This document shows, piece by piece, positions 38,539 to 49,484 of a DNA stretch of 64,000 nt; position 1 is the first letter of the stretch, and every line of letters begins with the position of its first letter. Position numbers and translations under genes: made by a program. The stretch lies in the NCBI GenBank assembly GCA_037389465.1, contig JAZARR010000070.1, forward strand, positions 1,950,501 through 2,014,500, read 5' to 3'. Source of the stretch: Baylisascaris procyonis (lineage: Eukaryota; Nematoda; Chromadorea; Rhabditida; Ascarididae). A model generated the notes under the pieces. That model was given only the letters and a program-made list of their open reading frames with translations, did not search any database and was not told where the DNA came from.

Positions 38539-38787
38539 ATAAGCCCTCTCTCGATTCATCGTTTTGCCTTGTCTATTGCGAGGTCGGCTGTGAAGTTCCG
38601 ACCAGAGCTGTTGGCTCCGCTCAGCCGAGGCACCCCGCCCAGCACAAGGGCGGCAGAAAAAGTCCCGACAGTCATAGGAAGAACGACGGTGAACCGGCTC
38701 GTCAGCATCCTTCATTGAAATAAATAAATAAATAAATAAATGATAAATAAATAAATAAATAAATAAACACATAAGCCCTCTCTCTCG
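38539..38787 (+). mobile_element. Short retroposon (SINE or 5'-truncated LINE) with target-site duplication
   Basis: A GC-rich 160-bp body (38554-38715) is followed by an (AAAT)n tail to about 38769. It is flanked by matching direct repeats: ATAAGCCCTCTCTCG at 38539-38553 and ATAAGCCCTCTCTCTCG at 38771-38787 (one has an extra CT). GC-rich body, tandem 3' tail and flanking duplication together are diagnostic of target-primed reverse transcription. The body contains a GCCC..GGGC hairpin. Orientation is plus because the tail is on the right. The family cannot be named. Confidence 0.8.
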
Positions 38788-39418
38788 TAGGGTGCTTTTT
38801 GATGCCGATGCTAGAGGGCAAAAAAAAATGTTTTTTTTTTACTAATAAACAGCCAGAGCAAAATTTTACTAAAGGAAGCTTATCGATAAAGCAATGTTCC
38901 GACGTGAGATTACAGGAGCGGCAAAGTATATAAGGTTGAAGACGTTTTCTTTTCTTTGTTTCTCTCCCGTCCTCTCTCTCTTCTGTTGCATCTCTTTCAG
39001 ATTCCTTGTTTTTCTGCTTTTCAGTGAAGTCACTAAATTTCATTTTTTTTCTCTGGGTTTAGTATTCGTTGAGAGTACATAAAAAATGAGCGTTTTATTG
39101 CGACTTTTGAAATTCATCTATGCTAATGCCGCGAAAATACCAAGATTCATTTAGAAATGAAATTCACCTATACACTCATCGAATCATTGTAATCTGATAA
39201 TCTTTTGAGTCAGATAACTTGAAGTAATCGCAAAATAAACAAGCATAACATTTGCAAAAGCTGTGAAAAGTACTATTGGCAAAATGCTAACGTTATTTGA
39301 TGTCTTATGTATGTATGCAGAAAATTTTCCTTTATTATTTTGAAGAAAAATTTATCAATGGTGCGGGATCATTGGCTGGTATAGATCGATTGGGAGCTCT
39401 CGTAGATTACTTTGTTCT

Positions 39419-39528
39419 CTATTCGTAACGATTATGATCGTAGAGCAGCTCGATTATGATTGTAGAGCAACTCGACTGTGACCATAGAGCAGTTTGATTG
39501 TGACCATTGAACAGTGTGCACTATGTTT
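39419..39528. repeat. Tandem repeat, 22-bp unit, four to five copies
   Basis: TAGAGCAG/TAGAGCAA/TAGAGCAG/TTGAACAG begin at 39441, 39463, 39485 and 39507, an exact 22-bp spacing, with a weaker copy starting at 39419. The downstream DNA to 39680 is GC-richer with TTCG repeats (TCGATTCGTTCGTTCGTC) and could belong to a retroelement LTR, but no matching second LTR was seen. Confidence 0.85.
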
Positions 39529-40330
39529 TGCTCTTGTAAGTGTCGCTTTGATATTATGAATATGGAGTATAAGAACTATTATTGCCCACTATTATTCAGT
39601 GTCGATTCGTTCGTTCGTCAGAGTTTTTCTTTTGTTTCTTCTATCATCGCTAATCACGAGTTGGGTTTCTGTGGATTCTAGATGGAGAATGCTCCAGAAA
39701 AGGCTATCGGGACATGAACAGTGTAGATTTCATGAATCGTCAGATTCACATTAGCGACGCCAACTCAAGCTGAAGGAAATGTGATGGGGAACATACTGTG
39801 CTAATATAACTTTATAACTTTGTTGACTTTAACGAATAATAAGACTGCTTATTTCATTTGCTTAGATGAATAAGTTGAAAATTTTGCAAGGTGTATAGCT
39901 GCTTGAATTTACCCTTAGTGAATGTATTCGATTTCCAAGCTAACCGAATGCTCTGAAAGTGTTTATTGATGATGAGCAAATAACGGCTGTCACAATGGAA
40001 CACACTATCACGAAGGCTGGCCTTTTGTGACCGCACCATTTGTTGATGAAAGAAGTAACGATTGCCAATGAGCATTCTTTTGATAAGCAGTATAAATTCG
40101 GCGCATATCTTAGATCCTTTTCGATAAAAAGTTCATCCATGATTGCATTTTTTCCCTAAGAAGCAAAGCCGTTATTTATAAGCAGGCAGATATCCAACAA
40201 TAAACTGCAACTTTGTGGCTGAACTAAATTGCCAGATATGGACTTCTTATACACTCTGTCATAAGTGATATCCTTACGAGATGAAGAGTGGATATAATAC
40301 GCTACAACAAACGTGGGTAAGCAATTCACT

Positions 40331-40617
40331 AATTGCCCATCTTTGTGCTCATTTGTATATTCATTTAAGTGCTACACGGTCGGTCACTCATTCAATTATC
40401 AATCGAATAAATCTGTATATTTAATTTGAATCGTTTTTGCGATAAATTCTTCCATCATTTTAACGAACAAAGACCAAAAGAAATGAATTTGGAAAGACTC
40501 ATTCTGAGAATGATTCAAATTAAATCCATAGATCTATTCGGTTGATAATTGAATGAGTGACCAACCGTGTAACAGCTAGGTGAATTTATAAATGAACAAC
40601 ACAAAGCTACGCAATTA
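40331..40617. mobile_element. Foldback (MITE-like) element with about 100-bp inverted repeats
   Basis: The left arm (about 40331-40435) and right arm (about 40505-40617) are reverse complements with moderate divergence. The best block is CACGGTCGGTCACTCATTCA on the left (from 40375) versus the complement of TGAATGAGTGACCAACCGTG on the right. Further matching blocks are CTTTGTG, TAATTGC and TTTAATTTGAATC. The central loop is about 70 bp. No transposase ORF is present, so it is non-autonomous. Target duplications were not clear. Confidence 0.75.
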
Positions 40618-41346
40618 CATTTCTTTTCTTTAATTACATTTCCAATACTATAAAATCTTCTCTAGAATATCGTTATGCTGTTTGTTGTTCATGAATGGAC
40701 TACAATTAGTATGTGATGATATATTTGACCACTCATTTCTATTTCATTATTGCTATTGAATAGTGGTCATTTCCCTCTTGTAAAAGCATTCTTAAATCGA
40801 ATCATACAATCTATTTACTACATTTATTAAGCGTTATGTGCCAAGTAGAAAAAAAAAGCAAGTTAAACAATGCTGTTCATTTTTTTAACTACTCATTTGG
40901 GTATACTCTATTTTCTTTAGCAAATATAATATTTTTTATTATTACTGCCAATATTTTGAATTCTTTTTTTTTTTTTTCACCTCAGATTATATCACTTTTC
41001 TATCATTATTGACGTTAAGCTCTTATCAAATTTGCATTATGTGCACTATTGAACTATTGGAATCTAAGCAATAAATATAGTCGAATAGATGCACTAACGA
41101 TGCTTTTGTTCGTTAGAGCATCGATGCGAATAGCGAAACTTGGTTTCGAATTCCGTGTATGCGGGATAAATCTTTTATTCACCATCAAAAACGTCATGAG
41201 ATTCAACTTTGTTGAGTTTAGTGTAGCGTAACAAAATGTGCAACGAACTGAAAAAGACCTTTTTACTAAGAACTATTGAGCGGATTTCAATGCAAACGAA
41301 GAAAATCACTCATTTTATGTTCCACTTTTTCCCTTTGATATCCTCT

Positions 41347-41367
41347 CCCCCCCCCCCCCCACCGCTA

Positions 41368-41404
<37 letters not shown>
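41347..41404. repeat. Poly-C run followed by (TA)n microsatellite
   Basis: Fourteen C residues at about 41347-41360 and then roughly seventeen TA dinucleotides from 41370. Pure simple sequence. Confidence 0.9.
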
Positions 41405-41407
<3 letters not shown>

Positions 41408-42355
41408 ATTGCACCCTCATTTCCTGTCAAATATCTCTGTTAGCACGAATATGTGTGTGAGATTTCTTGAAGCGAATGCCGATGTTTGTTTTATTGGCTG
41501 AAATTTTTATAAAATTTTTTAAAATATCATTGGTATATTGGTGAAGGATTTAATCTTGTCATCTAAAGGATATCATTATATAATACTTGTTGTAGACTAA
41601 GCCTAAGCGAATGGGATAGAGCAAGTAGCATAAAAGCCTCTTCAAATTTTTCTTTAAGAAACTCCGCATTTAATTAGGCCTCTAAAGAGGTTTATTTGTT
41701 GAATTGCTCGTGAAGCGGCTTATCTACCCCTCTACGTCACCTCCATCTTCTGTGAAGATGATATAGACGATGTCCCTAAAAATATGCCTTCTTCTAAAAA
41801 CTCATCTTTTTCCTTGTTCGGAGTTCATTTCAAAATTTAGCTATGCAAGGATATTGCATTTTTTTTTTCTTATAAACTCGCAAAGGAGATGATTAGCTAA
41901 GATGAAATTGTGTTTGCAACCACTCTAATGTCTAGATTATGCCGGGAAAAAAATCTGATATCTTCGTTTATTTTGTTCATTCTTGCAGACGAAGCGGATT
42001 ACTTTAAGAGATTATGAAAGTTGTGTTCTTTATGAATCACATTAATCGATTTATGCAGCAGTTGACATTAAAGTATCGGTTATCAGTATTGATCATTAAT
42101 ACTGCTCATCAGCTAAGTCTCATTGACAATAAAAGTGCTATAGATGCTTTGTCATCATTAAACGGCTAGAAATATGACTGCACGCTTCATTGAATTCTTT
42201 CAAATTCATTGTTTGGGATAACAATGAAATCTATATCGCTGTTATTCAAAGTCTTTGAAGCAAATCCTTCATCGATATGTTTATATGCTTCATTTCCAAT
42301 GTGAACTTTACTTTAAGTTTCTCTATCGATATCGAATGTAACATTTCTCATCGAG

Positions 42356-42625
42356 TTAAATTTTGATTTGATTTTCTCTATGCAAATAACGCTTCTTAAT
42401 TAGTGATTTGTCTAACATCCCACTGATGCTGTTTTTATCTAATAAGTTGCAGTAGTGATTACATTGCCCAATGAAATTCTTGAAAGATTTGTCATCAGAT
42501 TCTTTCATTTTCAATAAGTCTATTTTACTAGAAAGTTGTCTTCTTTTGTTCGTATTGTTAACTATTCGTGTGTGAACAACTGTCAACAACAATATTAGGT
42601 TGCATGTCGTCGTCAACAAATTCAT
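42356..42625 (-). CDS. Candidate small secreted protein, unspliced, family unknown
   Basis: From ATG at 42625 the minus strand is open for 89 codons to TAA. The N-terminus, MNLLTTTCNLILLLTVVHT, has the shape of a signal peptide; the mature part is basic with two close cysteines (GQCNHYC) and lysine-rich ends. There is no splice or spliced-leader support, and the next upstream minus-strand DNA (42744-43300) also carries protein-like but broken reading frames, so a decayed element is an alternative. Confidence 0.3.
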   Translation of the reverse strand: MNLLTTTCNLILLLTVVHTRIVNNTNKRRQLSSKIDLLKMKESDDKSFKNFIGQCNHYCNLLDKNSISGMLDKSLIKKRYLHRENQIKI

Positions 42626-42743
42626 CCATCTCAATGATTCCTGTATTCAACATCTTTTCGCTACTGGAAAACGGAAATGGAAACGTTTTTCGGTGGTAGA
42701 CATGAAATAGTAAAGGCTAATCACCTTAGATTTAAAGCTATCT

Positions 42744-44100
42744 CTATGTAGGGGTCATCTTTTGGGATATTCTTATATTGTCTACTCTAGTGTAGCGATT
42801 TTTTGCATTTTGATTATTATTCAACCTATCCATAGCGATTGCAGCCACTGGAAGATGAACTTCTTTCTTTAATAAGCGCTTAGCCGTTGTCCACTTTAGG
42901 CAATTCGGAGACGACTTGGGATCCACCAATAATAACTATTAAAATGCATATGTGTGAAAATTTATTTGCTGATGAGCTTTTTTTTGCAAGTAGTCGCTCT
43001 CATCAATGCATAAATATTCCTAGTTATAGACTGAAATTGAGCAATAGCGTATCTTCATTGACGATGGGATAGCCCAAGACAATAGCTTTGCGTTTTATTA
43101 ATGCAGTCGAGGCAAATAACGATCGAGGATCATTTCTGAATGCTATATGGCTGACTCAAGTTTACATCACTCGTTGTCTACTACTTCTGTCGTTTTTATC
43201 ACTGCCTCCTAATGAAGCTTATCTATAGTCCAAGGTCAACGTAACAAGCTGAACGCCTATCGTTTAGAACTTCGCCCTTCTTACTGGCATCGTAAATTGC
43301 AAAATTGCTTCTTTTTTTTTTCTGCGCTCTGCTCAACACGATCATATTATAACGCAGCATTAATGACGTTCGTTTATTTAAAAAAGGAGCGAAAATTTCT
43401 TTCTTTCAGATGATTTTCATCGAAAAAAGGACGCTACAATGGTTTCATTTTCCAACCTTAAAAAGTCCTCACAATTTTCCTACGGTCTTTTTGAGTGAAA
43501 TATCTTTTCATTGAATTATGATAGTTTTATGCTAGAAAACTGCGCAAGTTTAGCAATGTTAATTGCGCAAAAACATCGGCTAGACTTGAGCAGTCGAAAT
43601 TCGATACGCTTCATCACACCATCTTCATTTCACCAACCGGTACAATTAATAAAAACGATTTTTTGGTATTCCTGTGTGGAAGCGTGATAGTTGGACGAGT
43701 AAAAATATAGAGTACCAAAGAGGATGTGATACCGCAGGCTAGCTGTTGCCCTCCGACTTGGATGAGTTTTTGTGGAGGAAATATTATGCAAATGGCACGC
43801 TTTTCAAACGATCCGTTGCTGCTCATTTGAAACATCTTCACGAGCAGGCAGCATCTTGCGATTATATGGCACATTTGAAATAAATAATTTTTGGAACTGA
43901 GGCCGTATTCCACAAGTTTTGTGGATTTACATGTGTGTGTCGTATTCGAGGGTTTTATTCGCATGTAACCTTCTGGCAAACTCGTAGAGGTTGTTTGCCA
44001 GCTTATCCAGATTAAATTATTATAAAGTGGTTCCATTGCTTCGAAAAGTACTTCGCACCGTTTAAGAACTGACAACCGAAGGCTATTCAAAACGCTGCAA
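42744..44100 (-). pseudogene. Possible decayed coding element, origin unknown
   Basis: The minus strand carries consecutive protein-like frames: 158 codons at 44090-43614, a segment near 43135-43030 (with RNDPRSLFASTALIKRKAIV) and 61 codons at 42929-42744. They lie in different frames, separated by stops, and I see no acceptor/donor pairs that join them. GC content is above the surroundings. This fits a degraded gene or mobile element; I cannot match it to a family, and chance openness of the 158-codon frame is possible. Confidence 0.25.
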
Positions 44101-44669
44101 ATTCAAAGCTTAGAATGTTGCTGTAAATTAAACCTTTGGTTTTGAGAGTTCTCGAAAACGGCTAATCTGCAGCTTCAGGTTACACCAATAAGTGAAGTAA
44201 AAGACTTTTTATTCTTTGATCGTACCTTCTACTTATTATTACTTATGTTCTATAACTTCTAATGATTTCATCTAGTTATTGACCTCTTGTGGTGTTTTTC
44301 AACAAAGCGTGCTTCATTTTTTAAATCAGAAATTAGGCCACTATGGCCATTCAAAGGATATACACTTTTGCATTCATAAAGATAACATAAATAAGACCGA
44401 CACAAGCAGTCCAACTGACTCAAATATTTTCAACATATTTCATTATGAGTCGATAATTTAAGAAACTGTTTGGTGTGATGGGCGTGGACAAGGAAACGCA
44501 TTTCTTGTCAGCTCATCTAGCATGACTCTTCATTTGTTGAAAGTTATGTGCCACTCACTTGTCGTTAAGCCTCACACTAATATTCCTTATTCAGCATTAA
44601 GATACTCTTTTATTGCTCGCAAATTAATAACTATTGGTTACCATTCTGTTTGTCTCGTTCGTTGATTGT

Positions 44670-44708
44670 TTATTATTATATTATTATTATTGTTATTATT
44701 ATTAATTA

Positions 44709-44800
<92 letters not shown>

Positions 44801-44815
44801 TTATTATTATTATGA
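44670..44815. repeat. (AAT)n/(ATT)n palindromic trinucleotide repeat
   Basis: ATT repeats, then an ATTAATTAATTAAT junction, then about fourteen AAT units, then about sixteen ATT units. Adjacent AAT and ATT blocks are reverse complements, so the array can form a long hairpin of more than 40 base pairs. Confidence 0.9.
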
Positions 44816-45640
44816 TAATCCCATACATTCTACTCAACTTAGGCAAACAAAGAATTCTATGAAGTTCAAAATTCTTTCCATTTTTCGAATACTTACGTTT
44901 TCGCTCATTCCTTTTGCCATTTTTTCCAATCATTTTACTTTACTTATGCAAGCATCATTTCTCATATAACATCTCTTTATTTCTTTGCAATTTATTTATC
45001 TCAACTTCTTTAAAAATTCTATTTAATGTGAAGAAAAAATTAGAGCTAGTTTTTATAAAATAAGCACAGAACCGATTCTTCATTCATTGAATATACACAT
45101 ACGTCGTCTGGATAAGTGTTCGCATATTTCCATTGCAAGGGCCCATGCTTTTAGAAAGTTGTTAGTTTAAAATATTTCAAGCTTTATATGGAGTGATTAA
45201 TTGAAAGGAAATAGAGATTCGTTTGAAAATTTTCAAAAGCGATCGATTCTTTTAAAAATTCTCTTTAAAAAATTCTTAGATTTTCGTTTAACAGTGATCA
45301 AATTTCTTTAAAAAATATTTTATCTTCACTTTAAATTGTCACCTATTCATTCGGAGGCTATTTTCCCGGCGAAGAGTAAAAAAAATATGTGACATGCCGT
45401 AATCAAATATTAATAGGCGGATATTGATGTTTGTGCTGTTTTTATTTGTCAAAGTGCTATCTACTATCTGAAACGTCTATAGTATGACGACGATGATGTA
45501 TTCGTGCACATTTCAACGAATCGTTTGCAAAGCATCACTCAGAGTTTTTCAATATCTCTATTTTAGTTATTGTTGCGTGATGTCAATTTTATTGTTAAAA
45601 AAAAAAAAAAAAAATAGTGCCGCAACGAGGAGAATTCAAT

Positions 45641-45646
45641 TTGCAG
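45641..45646 (+). promoter_or_regulatory. Putative spliced-leader (trans-splice) acceptor
   Basis: TTGCAG preceded by a T-rich tract (TTCAATTTGCAG), only ten bases before the ATG at 45657, with no upstream exon that fits. This is the usual spacing of nematode spliced-leader sites. Confidence 0.5.
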
Positions 45647-45656
45647 TTTCTTAAAT

Positions 45657-46039
45657 ATGCGCGCCTCAATTAGTACGACGGCCATTGTATTGTCGACTTG
45701 GCTTATCGTTGGCTTCTTAACATCACTTAGTTTGTCATATTCGCTTGTTACGCTTCGTGATGCACCTGCACCTCTACTCAGGCAAATTAGAGGTCCGTTC
45801 CTATCGATCAATAAAATTCCAACACATATCATTCCTTATTTGAGAAAAAATTTTTGCCAAAAAAAATTCCCCAATTTTCTGATATTTGTAATTTTTTGAG
45901 CGATGAAATTAGTGCTGAAATTTCGATGAGCGATTCGAAGAAAATTTCCCACTATGAATACATTTCTGATTGTTTAAAAAAATATATGTTCATACAAAAA
46001 TGGTTTTTATAATGAGATAGTTCTTGATAAAATGGATAG

Positions 46040-46106
<67 letters not shown>

Positions 46107-46447
46107 GTATTGGGTTGTTTGTCGCAGATGAAACATATGTTTGTTGGGATTCTTACCACGGACTATAATCACGCTTTACTTATGCAAATTTTATTTATCA
46201 TCAAATCCCGATGATTGAAATTAGATTGTGACGGAAAAGAAGAGTTATTAATTTTGAAATAGCTGCTTAAAAATCATCCGAAATAAATGGCGTTTTTCTC
46301 AGTAATAAATTTATGTTTTCAGCGTCTGATGATGATGGTGAAACGATGTTCGCAAAACCATGGAGTGGTTATTATATGCCAAAGCAACCGATCACTGCAC
46401 TTAGTCCATGGCTTGCTCTCGAGGAAAATGGTCCATTCTTTATCTGA
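45657..46447 (+). CDS. Small secreted protein, two exons, family unknown
   Basis: Exon 1 is 45657-45792 and exon 2 is 46323-46447 (TGA), joined by an AGAG|GTCCGT donor and a TTTTCAG acceptor in matching phase; 86 aa. Residues 1-29 form a signal peptide or anchor (WLIVGFLTSLSLSYS). The mature part is about 57 residues: LVTLRDAPAPLLRQIR, then an acidic SDDDGET and an aromatic/proline segment KPWSGYYMPKQPITALSPWL ending ENGPFFI. No cysteines, and no dibasic cleavage site typical of neuropeptide precursors apart from RQIR. The likely spliced-leader site lies ten bases upstream. The 530-bp intron carries a long (AT)n. I do not recognise the family; a secreted signalling or structural peptide is possible. 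Confidence 0.6.
46042..46104. repeat. (AT)n microsatellite in the intron of the small secreted gene
   Basis: About 31 uninterrupted AT units within the intron 45793-46322. Confidence 0.95.
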
Positions 46448-48694
46448 TTCACAATTGCTTCTTATGTCTTTTTTTTCTTTTTTTCCCCCCATGATGTTGC
46501 ACTCCCATCCAAACAAATTCATATCACTAAGCATCTCTCATTTAGGGTCAATTAGCTATGAATAATTTTACTTCTTAGAGCCATCAGAGTTTATGGCGGC
46601 TAACGACTGTTCATGCTGCTAGTGGATAGTAAATCCACTCATATTTGCAAACCACATCCGAAGATACGAATTATTTTTTGCGTTCAGATTCGTTTGTATT
46701 TTATAGCGGGTCACCCATTTCATAAACGTTCTAGTGAATATGAAATTTCATTTGCCTACAGCAAAACAATAGTCCTTTCAGATGTAATATGCGAATTGTG
46801 CAGGTAAAGGTGTATTGAGGTTGCCAATAAAAATTTTCGACTTTTTTTTAATACCCACAAGCAAGTTTCCATCGAATTGAAGTGATTACACAACAATGAA
46901 ATATATACGCGATCGTTCCTCTTTTATATTGCTAATGCAATCATAAGCATGCAGAAAAAAAAATTAAAAAAATCTTGTTAAGTTCTCTCAATTGACAGCC
47001 GACAACTTTTGTGAATTGATTCTTCAATGTGAATGTTGCTAACGAATTAAATCAATCGACAAAACTGAGAAAACATTTGCGCCATTCTAAGTGGATTTTG
47101 GAAATCGACAGGCTTGTATGACTCAATAAAATCTAAGATTTTTTTCTATCATATCAAAGGGTACGATTGACTAAAGATGAGCAAATATACCACTTCTGGA
47201 AGACTGCAGTGAATTCATCCAATGTGGCTTTAAAAAAATGTCTTAAGAATCCTTATACGATCTGTTCTTTTGCTAACCGATCGTTGGTATAGGTCATCGT
47301 CGCAGACGCATAAATCTCATTTAAAGCGACATAACTTCCCGACCACAGTAAAAGTTACATTATTTTCGTCGATAATCAAACCGAAAGTGCACATTCAATT
47401 GAGTAACTTCTAATGTATATACTAATGGCGGATATTCCTTTCTAGTTCAGTAATAAAATTTGCAAACACTTTAGAGATCCATTCCCCAATAGTTTATGAA
47501 ATTAACTGTAGCGTTCAAACGTAATTGATGGTTTAAAGATATTATATTTTAAAAGAAACGAATACTCATGCTCTATATTCTACATCAAGGCTCTTCTCTT
47601 TTTTTTATACCTTCTAAAGAACATCTTTGTAATGCAAATCAATCAACATAAAACTTCCATGTGACGTCTCGAACCTATCATCTAAATTCTTTACATATAT
47701 ATGGGATGCCACAATGTTCGTGTGGATCGATTTATATTGCCTACCAATTTTTTTCTTTTGCAATTGAACGCCAAAGAATGGGAAAAAAAAACTCGATATT
47801 AATTTTCTACTGCAAAATATCGACAGAAAATCGATAGAATAGATAATATGAATGGAAAGTTGAAGAAAGTTGAAGTGATGATTTTGATTTATTTTATTTC
47901 ATGCATTTGTTTTTTTTTTTTTTTTGATTGAAGAAAGTACTCAAATAATTTACTGAAAAAGATAATACTTAAGTTGATAGTGTTTAAAAATAGTACTTAA
48001 ATCATTTACTTACTTAATTATTAAAAAAAAAGTAAACACAAATAGCGTGATTTATTGAAAATATCATAGCAATGTATATTAAGAGACAAATTTGTGCACA
48101 TAAAGTTGATTATTAACAAATTGAAATCAATATTGCAAAGGAAACTTCACTCGATCGTCAAAGAAATATTCATTCTTCGTAAAAGAAAATTTTTTCAACC
48201 AGAAATATGAACTTTGATAACTGATCTAGTTTCTTTGAAAGAATTCCTAAGAGGATTCGTTGTAATCCATGAGTCCATAGCGGCAATATGATGTCGTCTA
48301 TTAGAATCTAATATATTTATTTCAGTATTTTTAATGTTTTTTTTTCAACTGCTAAATATTACTTCGAGTTCTCTAAATCTTTGCAAAAGAATTTTCTCCT
48401 GAAAACTATACAATTCTAACCGTCTCAGTGATTCTTAATTATGGAATTTCGGGATGTTTGATCGAGTCATACACACGAATATAAAAGTGTGGAAGGCATA
48501 GCTGTTTAACATGAGCATCACTAAAGTTGACTTATATCGTTGACTAATATTCAATACAACTCAAAAAGAATATATGATTCAATAAGATGATAGATGAAAC
48601 ATTTGAGAGCAAATCGATTTAGAGAGCTATTAAAATCACACAAATTTTATTGCTCTTCATCGCAATAATCGCTCTCTTATGCTTTGAAAAATAT
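46448..48694. other. AT-rich intergenic region
   Basis: No gene supported. It includes the 3' end of the secreted-protein gene and, at the right, the 3' end of the transporter gene. Short T runs (near 47911-47925) only. Confidence 0.5.
48646..48651 (-). terminator. Polyadenylation signal AATAAA of the transporter gene
   Basis: The minus strand reads GAGCAATAAAATTTTG about 45 nt after the stop codon at 48695, a normal distance for a canonical signal. Confidence 0.6.
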
Positions 48695-49389
48695 TTAATG
48701 AACATAATTATTTGTGTCATCGTTAACTCGAATGTTCTTCATTCGCATCGTTGCCTCAGTTGTTGAAGCATTCAAAAGTGCCCATATTGCTGGTCTTGCT
48801 GATCCAAACAAAATGAACATTCCATTCGCACATATTAATAGTGCAGATGATGATAAAAAAATCTATAAAAAACATGTACATCATTTCATTCATTTTCATC
48901 GAAGTATTATCTATTAGAATAGCTTTGACGTAATAAAATATTCATTCATGCATATATGAATGAAATTAAATGAAATGATGAAATTTTTATTGATTATAAT
49001 TGAAGTTTAAAGAAAATGGAATTTTTTTTAATGGTTATATAGGTATATTTTATAATTTTTCTATGAAAATTTTTCATCGATATAACCATCTAAATCAGCA
49101 AGCTGAAAGCAAATATAATTGGTTAAAATTGATCGAATCGATAGCAATCATAGAAAGAGAGAGCAAAAAAAAAAGAAAAAAAGAACTAAATCGAATGGAA
49201 AATATAACGGTTGACGAGTCAATTACGTGTTCGCGCAAGTAAATCTCAACGTAAAATTATTGAATTTTCTCAACCGGAAAATATTACTCTCAATTAAATG
49301 AAATTGAACGTTTAACTATATGTCATTTTGTATGTACTTTCACAAATCTCCCCTCTGTAAAATTGCATTATCGCTTCATCGTATCCATA

Positions 49390-49484
<95 letters not shown>

